Part shown: positions 47,790-57,851 of the stretch, one piece after another
Layout: every line of letters begins with the position of its first letter
Position numbering within the stretch: the first letter of the stretch is position 1
Source: Gymnothorax reevesii
Lineage: Eukaryota > Chordata > Actinopteri > Anguilliformes > Muraenidae
NCBI GenBank assembly: GCA_029721435.1
Contig: CM056577.1
Span: 115,070,219-115,134,218, forward strand
Length of the DNA stretch: 64,000 nt
Direction of reading: 5' to 3'
Program-made: the position numbers and the translations under genes
Notes under the pieces: model-generated
Seen by the model: the letters and a program-made list of their open reading frames with translations, nothing else
What the model was told of the DNA's origin: nothing
Database searches by the model: none

Positions 47790-47947
47790 CTGTGTTGGAA
47801 CTGCAACTATTTTTATTCATTGCGTCCCAATTTTTGGGGCTCCAGAGTATTAAACCAAAATAACATAGTCATTAATAAAATGGTCATTTTCAATATGTGA
47901 ACATAAATTCATTGTAGTCAATGACTGCTCGAGGTCTGGAAGCAATA

Positions 47948-48140
47948 CACTGTAAAAAAAATTGTCTCGACTGAATAAAGTTAGTTTCCAGGCTGCCTTA
48001 AAATTTTAAGCTTATTGAACTTGAGATTATAAGTTGAATATTACCTCAATTTATCATCTTAAATTCAGATAACTTGAAATTTTAAGGTAGCATGGACACT
48101 AACTTTTTTCAGTTGAGACAACTTTTTTTTTTTTACAGTG
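47948..48140. mobile_element. MITE with CACTGTAAAAA ends and TA duplication
   Basis: Left CACTGTAAAAAAAATTGTCT, right (reverse complement) CACTGTAAAAAAAAAAAAGT then TGTCTC. Subterminal parts also pair (GTTAGTTTCCAGGCTGCCTT with AAGGTAGCATGGACACTAAC). TA at 47946-47947 and 48141-48142 suggests a Tc1/mariner-type mechanism. Length 193 bp, non-coding. Confidence 0.75.
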
Positions 48141-48544
48141 TAGGCATCAATAGACACTGGATTTCTTTCCTGTTGATGCTCTGCCATGCGCCAGGTGTTT
48201 ACTGTGGCTCTTTTCAGTTCCTGCTTGTGTTGCAATGACATGCACACCCTATTGGATTCGGGCCACAGGATTGACCTGGGGATTGTAACACACTTCTGTC
48301 ACTTAGAAAGCGTCCATTGACACAGCAGTCCAATGAATTTGTCACATCCTGTCTTCTCCTACATCTGGCTGCCTGCATCCCTTTTCATTTGTCTCCCTAA
48401 TTGAAGTCAATCATTCAGTAGCCGTTCCGTGCTTCTCCTCTCTTGCTCTGCCTTTTACATGCCTTCTTACACCTGATTCCCATCGTTAGTTGTTGTTTCT
48501 GTGGATTTACATTTCTCCTTCAGTATCTCCCATCACAGGATTGT

Positions 48545-49165
48545 TACCTCCTCCAAGGAGGTTATGTTTTTGCTTGAGTTGGTTAGTCTGTCTGTCTGTT
48601 TGTGTACAACAGTGGTTCCCAACCCAGTCCTCAAGGACCTCCTGACCATCAGGTTTCTGTTGCAGCTTTACCTTTGCACACCTTATCCATTTAAGACCCA
48701 ATGCACCTTCATGCACACCCTGTTCAATTAGATCTTTTTCAACCAATCAGCATGAAGCCCTTAATTGGATCAGGTGTGAAAAAGTAGAAAGAGAGTAAAA
48801 ACCTGCAGGGCAGGGGCTCCTTGAGGACTGGGTTGGGAACCACTGGTGTACAAGATAACGCAAATATAATGAACGGATATCTCTGAAATTTTGTGGGTGG
48901 GTAACTATTACACCAGGGATGGATGCTATTGATTTTGACCACGATCAATCAAACAATATGGCCTCCACGGCAGCCATCTTGAAATCCTATCATATTGCAA
49001 TTACTGAACTTCGCTCCCAGTGATATGACTTAAATTTTGTGGGTTGGTTGGTCTTGCGTCAGGGACAGAACCCATCATTACATTTCTTATGAGCCATGTT
49101 CACTCAGCAAGATTTCAACTGTGCTGCCATCATGGAGGTTTGTACTCTCAGAGAGCCTCTCGTTT
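48545..49165. repeat. Interspersed repeat starting CCTCCAAGGAGGTTATG
   Basis: TACCTCCTCCAAGGAGGTTA, TGTCTGTCTGTTTGT, then (after the inserted MITE) AAGATAACGCAAATATAATG, AACGGATATCTCTGAAATTT and TTGACCACGATCAATCAAAC, ending in GGCAGCCATCTTG. This word order belongs to a familiar dispersed repeat of teleosts. GGTGGGTAACTAT and a second GTGGGTTGGTTGG copy suggest local duplication. Boundaries approximate. Confidence 0.5.
48610..48845. mobile_element. hAT MITE with perfect 8-bp TSD GTGTACAA
   Basis: Ends CAGTGGTTCCCAACCCAGTC and its exact reverse complement; the inverted match extends through CTCAAGGA. GTGTACAA flanks both sides (48602-48609 and 48846-48853). Length 236 bp, non-coding. Removing the MITE and one octamer rejoins the surrounding repeat. 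Confidence 0.85.
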
Positions 49166-49169
49166 GACT

Positions 49170-49545
49170 TGTGTTTGATATTTCTCACCTCTCCAGAATT
49201 TATCCTCCATGTTTATTCCCAGTCCCACTTCCTCTCTGCTGTCTGTTCTCAGTTGTGTTTCCCTCTTTGTTTGTTTCCCTGGTCAGAGTCATCATCCCTC
49301 TTCCTTGTGTCTCTTGCACCCTGAAAACAGATCACGTGGAAGTGACTCTGGACAGGACTTTCACCCTCGCATTGCCTGAACGGCTGAACACAGGTCACTG
49401 CTGCCCTATGACTGAGTTGAGCCTCCTCTCCATTGCTCTGCCTGCCACTGCCTGACTCCTGTTTCTTCATTCCCCGAATAAAGCTTCATATTTATTTGAA
49501 CTCAGTTCAGCTCCTTGCCTTTTCCGTTCACTCGTGTCTGATATA
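49170..49545 (+). repeat. Possible LTR remnant
   Basis: Pyrimidine-rich sequence ending CTGCCTGCCACTGCCTGACT, then CCCCGAATAAAGCTTCATAT (AATAAA polyadenylation signal) and CTCCTTGCCTTTTCCGTTCA. This layout resembles the 3' part of a fish gypsy-type LTR (R and U5), but neither end has a TG/CA boundary or target duplication. It stops where the Tc1 fragment begins. Confidence 0.3.
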
Positions 49546-50160
49546 ATTTTGGAACATTTAGCTGGCTCTGAGCAGACGAAGGAACGTTACACAGTTCAGA
49601 ATTCAACCTGCTGCTTTCTACAGCATTGGTGTCATCAATGAATACAAGAGGACCAGTTTCACTGGCAGCCGTATACACCCACACGTGAGCAGGGTCATGA
49701 GAGAGATGGTGTGTGACGGATCATGAGTGACTCCTCCCCGTCTCCACACTCATCTCTTCTCATTATTCTGGTACAAGCTGATCGTTACCTTATATGTCCA
49801 CAGGACATTATTCCAGAACTCTACCTTATGAGATGATTTTTTTACCAGTGGTTTACACCTTGTGGTAAACCCCCTGTTTTTACCATCTTGAAGTCATCTC
49901 TGTATTATAGACTTTGACACAGATAAGCCAACCTTGTTTTCAGTGCTCCTCACCATGCAAACTGTGACAAAAAGGGTTTTCTTTAGGAGAAATCATCCGA
50001 CAAAATTGTTATTTGCGGTTTTCTGAGGCTTTTGGTTTTACTCAGCGCACCAGTGCACTGTTTCTTATCAAAAATGTACAAAATAGTTGATTTGGTACAC
50101 TTATTTTTTTGCAGTTTCTCCGGTGGTTTACTTTAGATTTTTTCAGCCTAATGGCAGCTG
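49546..50160 (-). pseudogene. Tc1-like transposase fragment
   Basis: Minus-strand frames carry a consecutive, broken transposase: KTTGETAKK region (about 50130), HWCAE-NQKPQKTANN, GLSVSKSIIQR (about 49930), RGFTTRCKPLVKK (about 49880), VEFWNNVLWTYKVTISLYQN (about 49820-49765, first catalytic block, Asp replaced by Tyr) and TGPLVFIDDTNAVESSRLNS (about 49655-49595), stopping at LNVPKL. The C-terminal catalytic part and both terminal repeats are absent. Many stops; an old copy from yet another Tc1 lineage. Confidence 0.7.
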
Positions 50161-50850
50161 TTTGGAATGTATGAATTAACAGCAAAGATATTCCCAAGCC
50201 AAATGCCGTACTAAATCAACTTCAGGCTTTTTACATGTTTACTTGAAAATGAGATAAGGGGGTAACAGCGCACACCTGGCTGTGGAGCAGGGAGCAGTCA
50301 AATTTCCAAATATTTTTGGTCCCATAGCCCTTTCAGTCCGAACGGGACACATAAGTCCCACAATATATCCAAAAAACCTGTTGGGACACATGAGTTCCAA
50401 AAATGCTATTTGGGCCAATTTCGTATTATAGTCTAAAAAATACCATATATATCCAGGCATAGATCTTGTCCGTGGTCCGGTGGACCAAGGCCACTAAAAA
50501 TTAGGCCAGACCACCAAATGTGTTTATGTGTAGATGTGTGTTTAGAGTAGAGGTTCTGCTCTTTCCGCGCATTGTTCGGATGTTTGTATTGCCGCAATTT
50601 CGCCAAGAAAGTCAGAACGAAACTCTCTAGTCTGCCAAGCGTACTTAGGGTTAGATGCGATGTGGAAGTTCTTGGATGGTGCAACGAATCAGCAGCCGGT
50701 CATATGTGATCTGTCATTGGAGGAGAAATTAGAAGACCAGGAATCTCCAAAGCATACAATCCTTGAGGTTTTTATGTTGGATACATGATATTTTATGACC
50801 ATTCTTGACCTAATGTCTCATTGTTGATAAATGACTGCTCAGTGGTAGCC
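50161..50850. other. No supported feature
   Basis: Unremarkable sequence with short frames lacking domains. Confidence 0.4.
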
Positions 50851-50960
50851 TACGTTTCCCAAAATCATAGTTAGCAACTTACATAGTTCCACCACATGCA
50901 CACATGCAGTCAGTGATTCCAGTTATGTAAGATATAGCATTTATGCTTTTGGGAAACGCA
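50851..50960. mobile_element. Short foldback MITE, CGTTTCCCAAAA ends
   Basis: TACGTTTCCCAAAATCATAG then TTAGCAACTTACATA pairs with TATGTAAGATATAGCATTTA then TGCTTTTGGGAAACGC in inverted orientation. 110 bp and non-coding, of the same general kind as 4202-4392. Confidence 0.65.
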
Positions 50961-53900
50961 CTCCAGTCTGTCAAAATTTGTGGGTGTCAGGGCAAAGTCT
51001 GCTTGGTAGGGGAACAGTGGAACTAAAACACAATACAGATGTGTGTGACATTGGACACATTGTCGAGAGTCGCTAGACACACGGAAAAAATACTTTATTG
51101 TTACCAGCACTAGGAGCAGATTAATTTGTATTGTGCTGTACCTGCGTGTGAAGTTCTGTTCACTTATGACAAAGAAAGAAATGTCATCAGAAACCATTTT
51201 ATCTTCCTTAGTAGTTTTCAGTTATAGGCTTTGACACAAACAGAATAGGCTTACATTCAGAAATTGACAGCCATTTTGCATCAGGCAATTTTTCCTTTTG
51301 AGAAAATATGACGTGAAGAATTTTATTATCAAATCAACTCATTATAAATCGCATAAGAAAATGTGTGCTCATTTAGCATCTTAAAAAAAGCTATGTTGTT
51401 TGAATTACATCTCAACTTGCCTTGGTCTTATTAGGTTTTCACTCGTTCATACTTTAATTTAAAAACTATTTGCAGTCCTCCACTTTGCAGGATGGATTTT
51501 CTGGGACTGCATAATGACCGGTTAAGTTAAATTTAGACCGTAATTGTGAAATATTGTCATACTCGATCATGCCAAAATATGTCACAGGTGATGTAAAGCC
51601 GATAGTTTCTCAGTTGATTTTTTGTTATCTACTCCTAAAAATTGTAGCCTATTGCGCTTTGATTTTGCATACAGTGGAAGTAGAGCTGCTTAGTGCAGCA
51701 GAACTTGATTAGCTTTGTGTGTGTGGCCCTGATTCATACTCATGCATATTAATGAGCAGGGCCTCGCATATCAAGTTTGCACAGGACCTCACACCACCCT
51801 TGTGATGGCCTTGACTGCTGCTGTAGCAATAATAAAAGTAATATCATACACAGGCCGAAACATCACAACATGGAATTACCAAAGCAAATAGGGTAGAGCC
51901 TTCCATTGGATAATTACAGCAGTGATTAATATGTTTCAGTGGGCAACACGTTATTTAACTCTAACTGAGTGAGTGGCTTCTCATTTCTTAAACAATCATG
52001 TTGGAAGACGTGTCCTGTGATCATGTAAAACGTGTTACTCTGTTGGGCCAATAATTTGACACTGCACCATGCAAACAAAACAACCGAGGAGATTGCTAAA
52101 TCTGCAAGAATTGGGTGAAGAACTGTCCTATGCTTCATTCATACCTGGACAGATAGTAGTTAACCATCATCTTCGAGGAAGAAATGATGTCGGAAAAAAA
52201 TCTTGAATGATCATGATCAGAGATCCCTCAAATTGTAAAAAATCAACAGTGGTTGAAAGTTGTGATCCTCTACTTCAATCTCCTACAAAGGTGGACCACC
52301 AATGTCATATGTGGACCACCAATGTTAAGCTTTAATGGTCCGGCCGGCCAGCAAAGAAAAAAGTTATGAACAAACTATCCCTGTATATATCCACTCAGTA
52401 ACTTTTATTGGTATTACTGTCTTCAGTATTAAAAAGGGTTAAAGATGGGGGGACCAAGTATTAAGATAATGTTATCCTTTCTAAGTTGCGTCACATTACC
52501 CCCATAATGTCAGAGTACAGTCATTACCTGTGGGATTATGGGAAATCCCTTAATGGAGGGAGATGTTTGCCTCCGGTGAGTCAGCATGGCCGAGCTGCAT
52601 TCACACTCTGCACGTACTCAGATGTCCTATCTCCCCACTCAGTGCTGCTCACACAAAAACAGTGGGCAGGGCCTGGTTCACCAGGCACATCGAGTTCATC
52701 ATTCCTCATTCAGCCCGTTCCAAACAAACCGTCCTGTCTGGTTACTCAGCGCGAGCAAACAGCTGAGTAGCTCACTGCGCAAACCAGACAGCATTGTACG
52801 GTGTGTACAGCTGACACACGGCTTTGCAGAGATGATGTTTTCATAGTTTTTTTTTTTTTGGAATGGTGACTAATTCAAAAAGTGACGTAAATCTTTGCAT
52901 GTTCCAGTGTGAATGTGTGTCCTTTCACGAGGTTGAGAGGCGTGAATTTCTCACCTCTCTGCAGTTCTCCCAGGATAAACAATGTTAGAGAAAATGAGCA
53001 GTTTAGCAAGGGTGGGACCTGCATGTGTGTTAACTTGCATGTGTGCATATGAAAGTGTTCCCGTATATATTTATGTATGTGTTTATAATGATGTGATATG
53101 TGAGAAAGGTTATTCGGAGCTGCCTGTCCTTGCTCTCCCCCGCGCCTCTGCCTAAACACAGGCCCCGGTGCTGTTCTGTTTGTTTTTACTGCCCTTCTGA
53201 TTACACGCACTCCACTCACTCTACGTGGGCACAGCTGGCTGGGTAGTTCCTGGAAAAGGGATCATGGGAATGCCGCTTGCCCCTCCTGGAACTAGCCAAG
53301 ATAGAAGCGGTATTCCTGACACAGGCTGTTTATATCGTAACACTGAGAGCCGAAGATAAACTCAGCACAAGAACATGCACTGGAACTGATTTTGGACCGA
53401 GTGACCATAATCAGGCTCTGTATTTTTGCCACCTCATTTAGCTCCTCTAAAAAATCGATATCATCTTAAGTGAACGCTGTATTTAGACCATATTCACCAC
53501 TTTGCCTTATCATCAGACTGCCATATCCTTTGAAAGAAACATCTCAACTTGATGTTTTTAGCCCACAAGGCTATTCCTAGTCTTCACATGCTGTGTGATT
53601 GTAAGAGTTCTCTGTCAAATGATTGTGATATAGACGTAAAAATTACCACAAAATAAACCAAATAATTGTAAATGAACGTGGAGAAAACTGCATTTAAAGG
53701 GATCCTAGTTTCACATGGAGATAAACTAAGCATTTTCCCCAAGCGTGCTTGTCAGTCCCATTGTTCATCCTTTTTCTCTCGGCATAAAAATGTGCACCTT
53801 CTGACAAAAGAAAGAAGAAATCTGAAGAGTTCCATTGTGCACAATGGTTTGGTTTTGCATGATGGACTCAAAATGGCTCCTATTTTTACTATAATTGTAG

Positions 53901-54093
53901 TAACTTTGTCTATCGAGGAACTCTACGTGTTAAAGGAGTGCCTCCTAAGGCAGTGACAACCAGTCATGCTCACAGTCTACTGAAGGCTTCCACTTCAACC
54001 CTAAAACATCTCATCCCACACTAAGAAATCTGTCTTGAGCAACTAATTTGTATGTACAAATGACTCATGTCAGGGATGTTCGTCAAAAAACTA
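50961..54093. other. No supported gene
   Basis: Largely unique-looking sequence. 52480-52850 and 53100-53330 are less AT-rich and show little obvious decay, and could include conserved non-coding elements, but no exon or domain can be supported. Homopolymer T near 52849-52859. Confidence 0.4.
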
Positions 54094-54450
54094 AAAACAG
54101 TGGTTAGGTGTTCCAATCCCAGCTATGCCATCACTGGCAATGGCTGGAGGGCCACCTTGGGAAGGCGACGATTGGCCCAGCCCTCCCTTGATTAGTATAA
54201 GTTATGTCAGATTATATTTGGTAGTAGCAATGCTCCCTAGTGGCTTAGCACTCGTAGCTATATATGTGCTGAATATATGGGGCTGCGTTATCCTCTGACG
54301 GCATAAGCAGAGTGTAGTCAGCTCCTTACTGTAAAGAAATGAGGACTAATTGTCACAAGTGGGAGGACTCACACGCCACTGCATCCTCCCGCTGCGTCAA
54401 TGAGAGCAGATTGCTACTGCGGACAGAGCAGTTCGGCTGTGATCAAGGAG
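54094..54450 (+). repeat. Possible tRNA-derived SINE
   Basis: GTGGTTAGGTGTTCCAATCCC near 54102-54121 resembles a pol III box B region (GTTCNAATCC). It is followed by a low-AT body (TGGAGGGCCACCTTGGGAAG, GGCTGCGTTATCCTCTGACG, CTGCGTCAATGAGAGCAGAT) typical of SINE bodies. No box A, poly-A tail or target duplication was found, so the call is tentative. Confidence 0.35.
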
Positions 54451-55275
54451 GGAAAAAGTTAAAACATTTGCCAAAAAAGTCTTCAGTTTAATTGCTAATA
54501 TTCATTCCCTCAGCCCCAGTTTAGCACCTTCAAATTAAACGTCAAAAGGCAGGCTGGTTTTGTTTTTGCAGAATGACCCTCACTGCCCTACATAAAAGGC
54601 GAGTTTATTAAGATGTTATAAGGACTCAACGCTGCAGCTTACCGGTCGCCCTTTAGTGAAGAGCCAGTATATTGACTTATGAATTATCGCTGTACTCCCT
54701 GAAGGCCAGACACGCAGATGAATCGTATCAGCCGGGCGTCGTGACCTTCAGCGATGCGTCAGTGGAGCCAGATCACTGGAGCGTGAGCCCTGAGCATCTG
54801 CTGCCCTGCCAAAGTGCCCTTCTCTATGCAGTCAGAATGGGCAGTACTTCACAACAAGGTCACATGACTTGGCATTTGCTAATGCTGTTGATTGGCCAAA
54901 TTCACAGTTGGGAGCTGGTGTCACTCATGTACATTAAATAGCCATTTACAGCATATGAGACCGGCAAGAACAGGATATGCCTGGGCATTTTTCCACCACG
55001 AAAGTGTCCCGAACATTTATGATATTTAAGAATCAGAGAGCGTCTAGCGCTGTGTCAAGCCTGGTCTTTGTAAACCCCCAATGCATCTGCCTCCACAGCA
55101 TTACCTGGTGAGTTACTCCTAAGTGTGACCGCTCTAAATGTGAAAATGCTCACATGGCACTAATAATAATATTGTTCTTGGTTGTATATTATGCTGCTGG
55201 TGTAGTAAACACTGCTATTAATTGAGCACACTTAGAGTCTAAGTGACCAGTTTTGGAGTTTGAAAAAAGATTTCC
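54451..55275. other. No supported feature
   Basis: The open frame 54672-54941 (89 codons) has no recognised domain. Confidence 0.35.
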
Positions 55276-55605
55276 AAATACCATCCATCCATTATCTATG
55301 CTGTTTTCTCCTGAGAAGGGTCGTGGGGGAGCTGGAGCCTGTCCCAGTTGACTATGGACAAAAGGCAGGGGGGCAGCCTGTATGGCTCGCCAATTCATCC
55401 CAAAGCTTTTCACTCACACACTCATACCGGAGGACAGTTTAGAGTCTCCAATTAGCCCGATATGCATGTCTTTACACTGGGAGGAAACCTACCTGAACAT
55501 GGGGAGGACATGTAAACTCTGTACTAAAAGGCCCCGGGCTGGATTGTAACCTGTGAGGTGGGCAGTGCTGCCCGCTGCACCATTAGGCTGCCAAGTTCCA
55601 AGTTG
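55276..55605 (-). mobile_element. RTE-type (Rex3-like) LINE 3' tail
   Basis: On the plus strand CCATCCATCCATTATCTATG opens a segment with GGTCGTGGGGGAGCTGGAGC, CCTGTCCCAGTTGACTATGG, TTTAGAGTCTCCAATTAGCC, GCATGTCTTTACACTGGGAG and GTGAGGTGGGCAGTGCTGCC. These are the landmarks of a non-LTR tail very common in fish. (GATG)n at the minus-strand 3' end fits RTE/Rex3. Only the tail is present, no coding domain. Confidence 0.65.
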
Positions 55606-55869
55606 GCTTTCATTAAAAATTGGGTCGCAAATATATATTTAACTCCAAAAGAAACACAAGGGTGAGGTATGTACTGTATTTGTGGTAAATTTGAGGCACG
55701 AGAGGAAATAAAGAAAAGCGAGTGGTATTGTAATCCTGACGTGCGCCACGTACATACACCAAGCACTTCATTAATAGCAAAAATTGAGCTGTTTAGGATT
55801 TGTATGGTGACACTTGACTTGTTCTTTTGAGTGTGGTCAATAGCCTACATAAAGCCAACAAAAAAAAAA

Positions 55870-56270
55870 AAAAAAATGCTACTGCATCAAGAAAATGGAA
55901 CAGCTTGTGACAAAGGAGAGAGAAAAACAGCCTTGGGCATGTTACGGGCAGATCTCAGCCACCGAGAGGTGGTGCGTTGAACTGTCACCATTCAACAATC
56001 AGTTGGCTGTCTATCCTAGAATGGAACACAGTCACTGTCACTGACCGACCCCGCTTAGGGCAGCCACGAGTGACGATGGCAGCTGAAGAGCGCTACATCT
56101 AGTTACAGCCTATACTGTATGTGACAGATTCTGGACAGCAACCCAAACTAATCATGAGAAGAGGGGTCCGAGACGATTGAGGGTGAGCGCAAGTACTGTT
56201 TGATGTCATCTACATGAGCAAAGCATGTGCGCACATGGCCCCAACAGAAAACTCATTTTTTGCCCATCAA
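55870..56270 (+). pseudogene. Tc1-like transposase N-terminus, left arm
   Basis: Frames read ALGMLRADLSHREVVR (helix-turn-helix of a common fish Tc1 family, usually GMLRAGLSQREVAR), HHSTISRLAVYP-type sequence, SLTDRP (GTVTDRPRSGRP linker), then CDRFWTATQTNHEKRGPRRL and the HAPTENSFF-like end of the DNA-binding half. Stops and shifts interrupt it. The catalytic half is absent. Confidence 0.65.
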
Positions 56271-56389
56271 CAGGAGTAGGAACTCTTCATTTCTGACCGG
56301 GGGCACCTGCCTCTGTGTAATTGTTTGGCACTTTATTTCCCTGTTTCTGTCTGAGACTGGAAAACAGGGCCTGCCGCTGACCAACCCCG

Positions 56390-56800
56390 CTAAGGGCAGC
56401 CATGTGTAAATGGGCAAAAACTGGGTTTTCTGTTGGGGCCGTGCACACGCATGTGTTGCTCTCTTAGACGGCATCGAACAGAACTTGTGCACACCAGCAG
56501 ATGTCTTGGACCCCTCATTTCATGATCAGTTTGGGTTGCTGTCTGGAATCTGTCACATACAGGCTGTAACGAGATGTGGCGCTGTTGAGCTACCATAGTC
56601 ACTGGTGGCTGCCCTAAGCGGGGTCGGTCAGTGACAGCGCTTGTGTTCCATTCTATGATAGACAGCCGACTGATTGATGAATGGTGGCATTACAAATGAT
56701 AGACCACCTCTCGGCGGCTGAGATCTGCCTGAAACATCCCAAAGGCTTCTTTTCTCTTTGCTGTGTCACAAGCCGTTCCATTTTCTTGATGCAGTAGCAT
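56390..56800 (-). pseudogene. Tc1-like transposase N-terminus, right arm
   Basis: This is the inverted counterpart of the left-arm fragment. Minus-strand translation of 56390-56602 gives VCDRFQTATQTDHEMRGPRH and CRLREQHMRVHGPNRKPSFC, with further N-terminal remnants to about 56800. The catalytic half is again absent, so neither arm could make a working enzyme. Confidence 0.65.
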
Positions 56801-56857
56801 TTTTTGTTTTTTTGTTGGCTTTATGTAGGCTATTGGCCACACCCAAAATAACAAGTC

Positions 56858-57637
56858 TGTGGTTTTTGGTCATGTTTATGTTCAAGTTCAGTATTCATGA
56901 TTTTGTCTTTTATTTATTCTTTTTGGTTATTGTAATGCTCAGGTTTTTGGTTCATTCCATTTCTCAGTTCCATTGCACTTGTCTCCCCTGTCTTGTGATC
57001 TAGTTGGTTCAGTCCATCTGTCTGCGTGCTCTCTTACTTCTGGTGATTTAAATGAATTCCAGTATTTAATATATTCCTTCGATTCTCGTTTACTTCGTTC
57101 GTCTTACTGTTCTAATTACTAACAAAACTAACATTTGTATTTTGTATCATAGTCTACCAACACAACTAATCCAAGGTGTATAGATTACGAACTTACAAAT
57201 GAGCACTCTAGTTAAATCTGTAAAGTTGCACCGCTACTAATTTATACTAATTCCCTTTCAGCAATCGCCTTGTTCTAGTCCTCTTGCTCAGCTGTTCCTG
57301 TTTTTCCCTGAGTTTCTGCGAGATCTCTCGCACGTGCTTAATTACTTTCCTGCGCTCATTATCTGAGCACTTAGAACTCCTTGACCAGAGCTATTTAAAT
57401 GTCATAGGCTGTTTGTGTGATTCCCGTCCGTGTCTTGGCTTTCGCTAATTTTCGTGGTTAGGGATTCCCTCATGTGATTCTACCGTTGTAATTAGTCTGA
57501 TCCAATTCATCTGCTTCCTGCATAGCGTGTGACTTCCCTCTCATCTGTTTAAGCAGTCTTTTCACAGCCAGCTCCTTGACAGGACGTTGATCTATATTTC
57601 ATTATGCAGAGCGCCTTGTATGCCATTGAGACACTCA
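56858..57637. mobile_element. Solo LTR (780 bp) with 5-bp TSD AAGTC
   Basis: Inserted in the right palindrome arm exactly where the left arm shows continuous sequence. It begins TGTGGTTTTTGGTC, ends GAGACACTCA (TG...CA), and AAGTC lies on both sides (56853-56857 and 57638-57642). These are the hallmarks of LTR-retrotransposon integration. No internal gag/pol region remains, as expected after LTR-LTR recombination. Family unassigned. Confidence 0.75.
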
Positions 57638-57851
57638 AAGTCAAGTGTCACTGTACACATCACAAAAAGCTCAATGTTTGTTATTACTGAAGCGCTTGGC
57701 ACGTTCACGTGGTGCGCGTCAGGATTACAATACCACACGCTTTTCTTTATTTCCTCACGTGACTCACTGGAAAAGCAACAGAAATCAATCAATTTGCCGC
57801 AAATACAGTACATACCTCACCCTTGCGTTTCTTTTGGAGTGAAGTATATTT

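Larger units (their letters stand above)
55629..57851. mobile_element. Large foldback element of two inverted Tc1 5' halves
   Basis: Left arm about 55629-56270 and right arm about 56408-57851 are diverged reverse complements over about 650 bp, with a central spacer of about 140 bp. Outer ends: AAATATATATTTAACTCCAA and its inverse TTGGAGTGAAGTATATTT. Paired landmarks include AGGGTGAGGTATGTACTGTA, GTGGTATTGTAATCCTGACG, AATGGAACRGCTTGTGACA and GACCGACCCCGCTTAGGGCA. Each arm encodes the N-terminal part of a Tc1 transposase. The right arm is split by a solo LTR at 56858-57637. Confidence 0.8.

Noticed and set aside
48284..49591. TGTAAC ... GTTACA ends suggesting one long LTR
   Set aside because: The right GTTACA lies inside the Tc1 transposase fragment, the flanking pentamers (GGGAT and CAGTT) differ, and the span contains unrelated repeats. 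Only a weak LTR-like stretch (49170-49545) is kept.
54672..54941. 89-codon open frame
   Set aside because: No recognisable domain, no splice or promoter context, and length is within chance for this composition.
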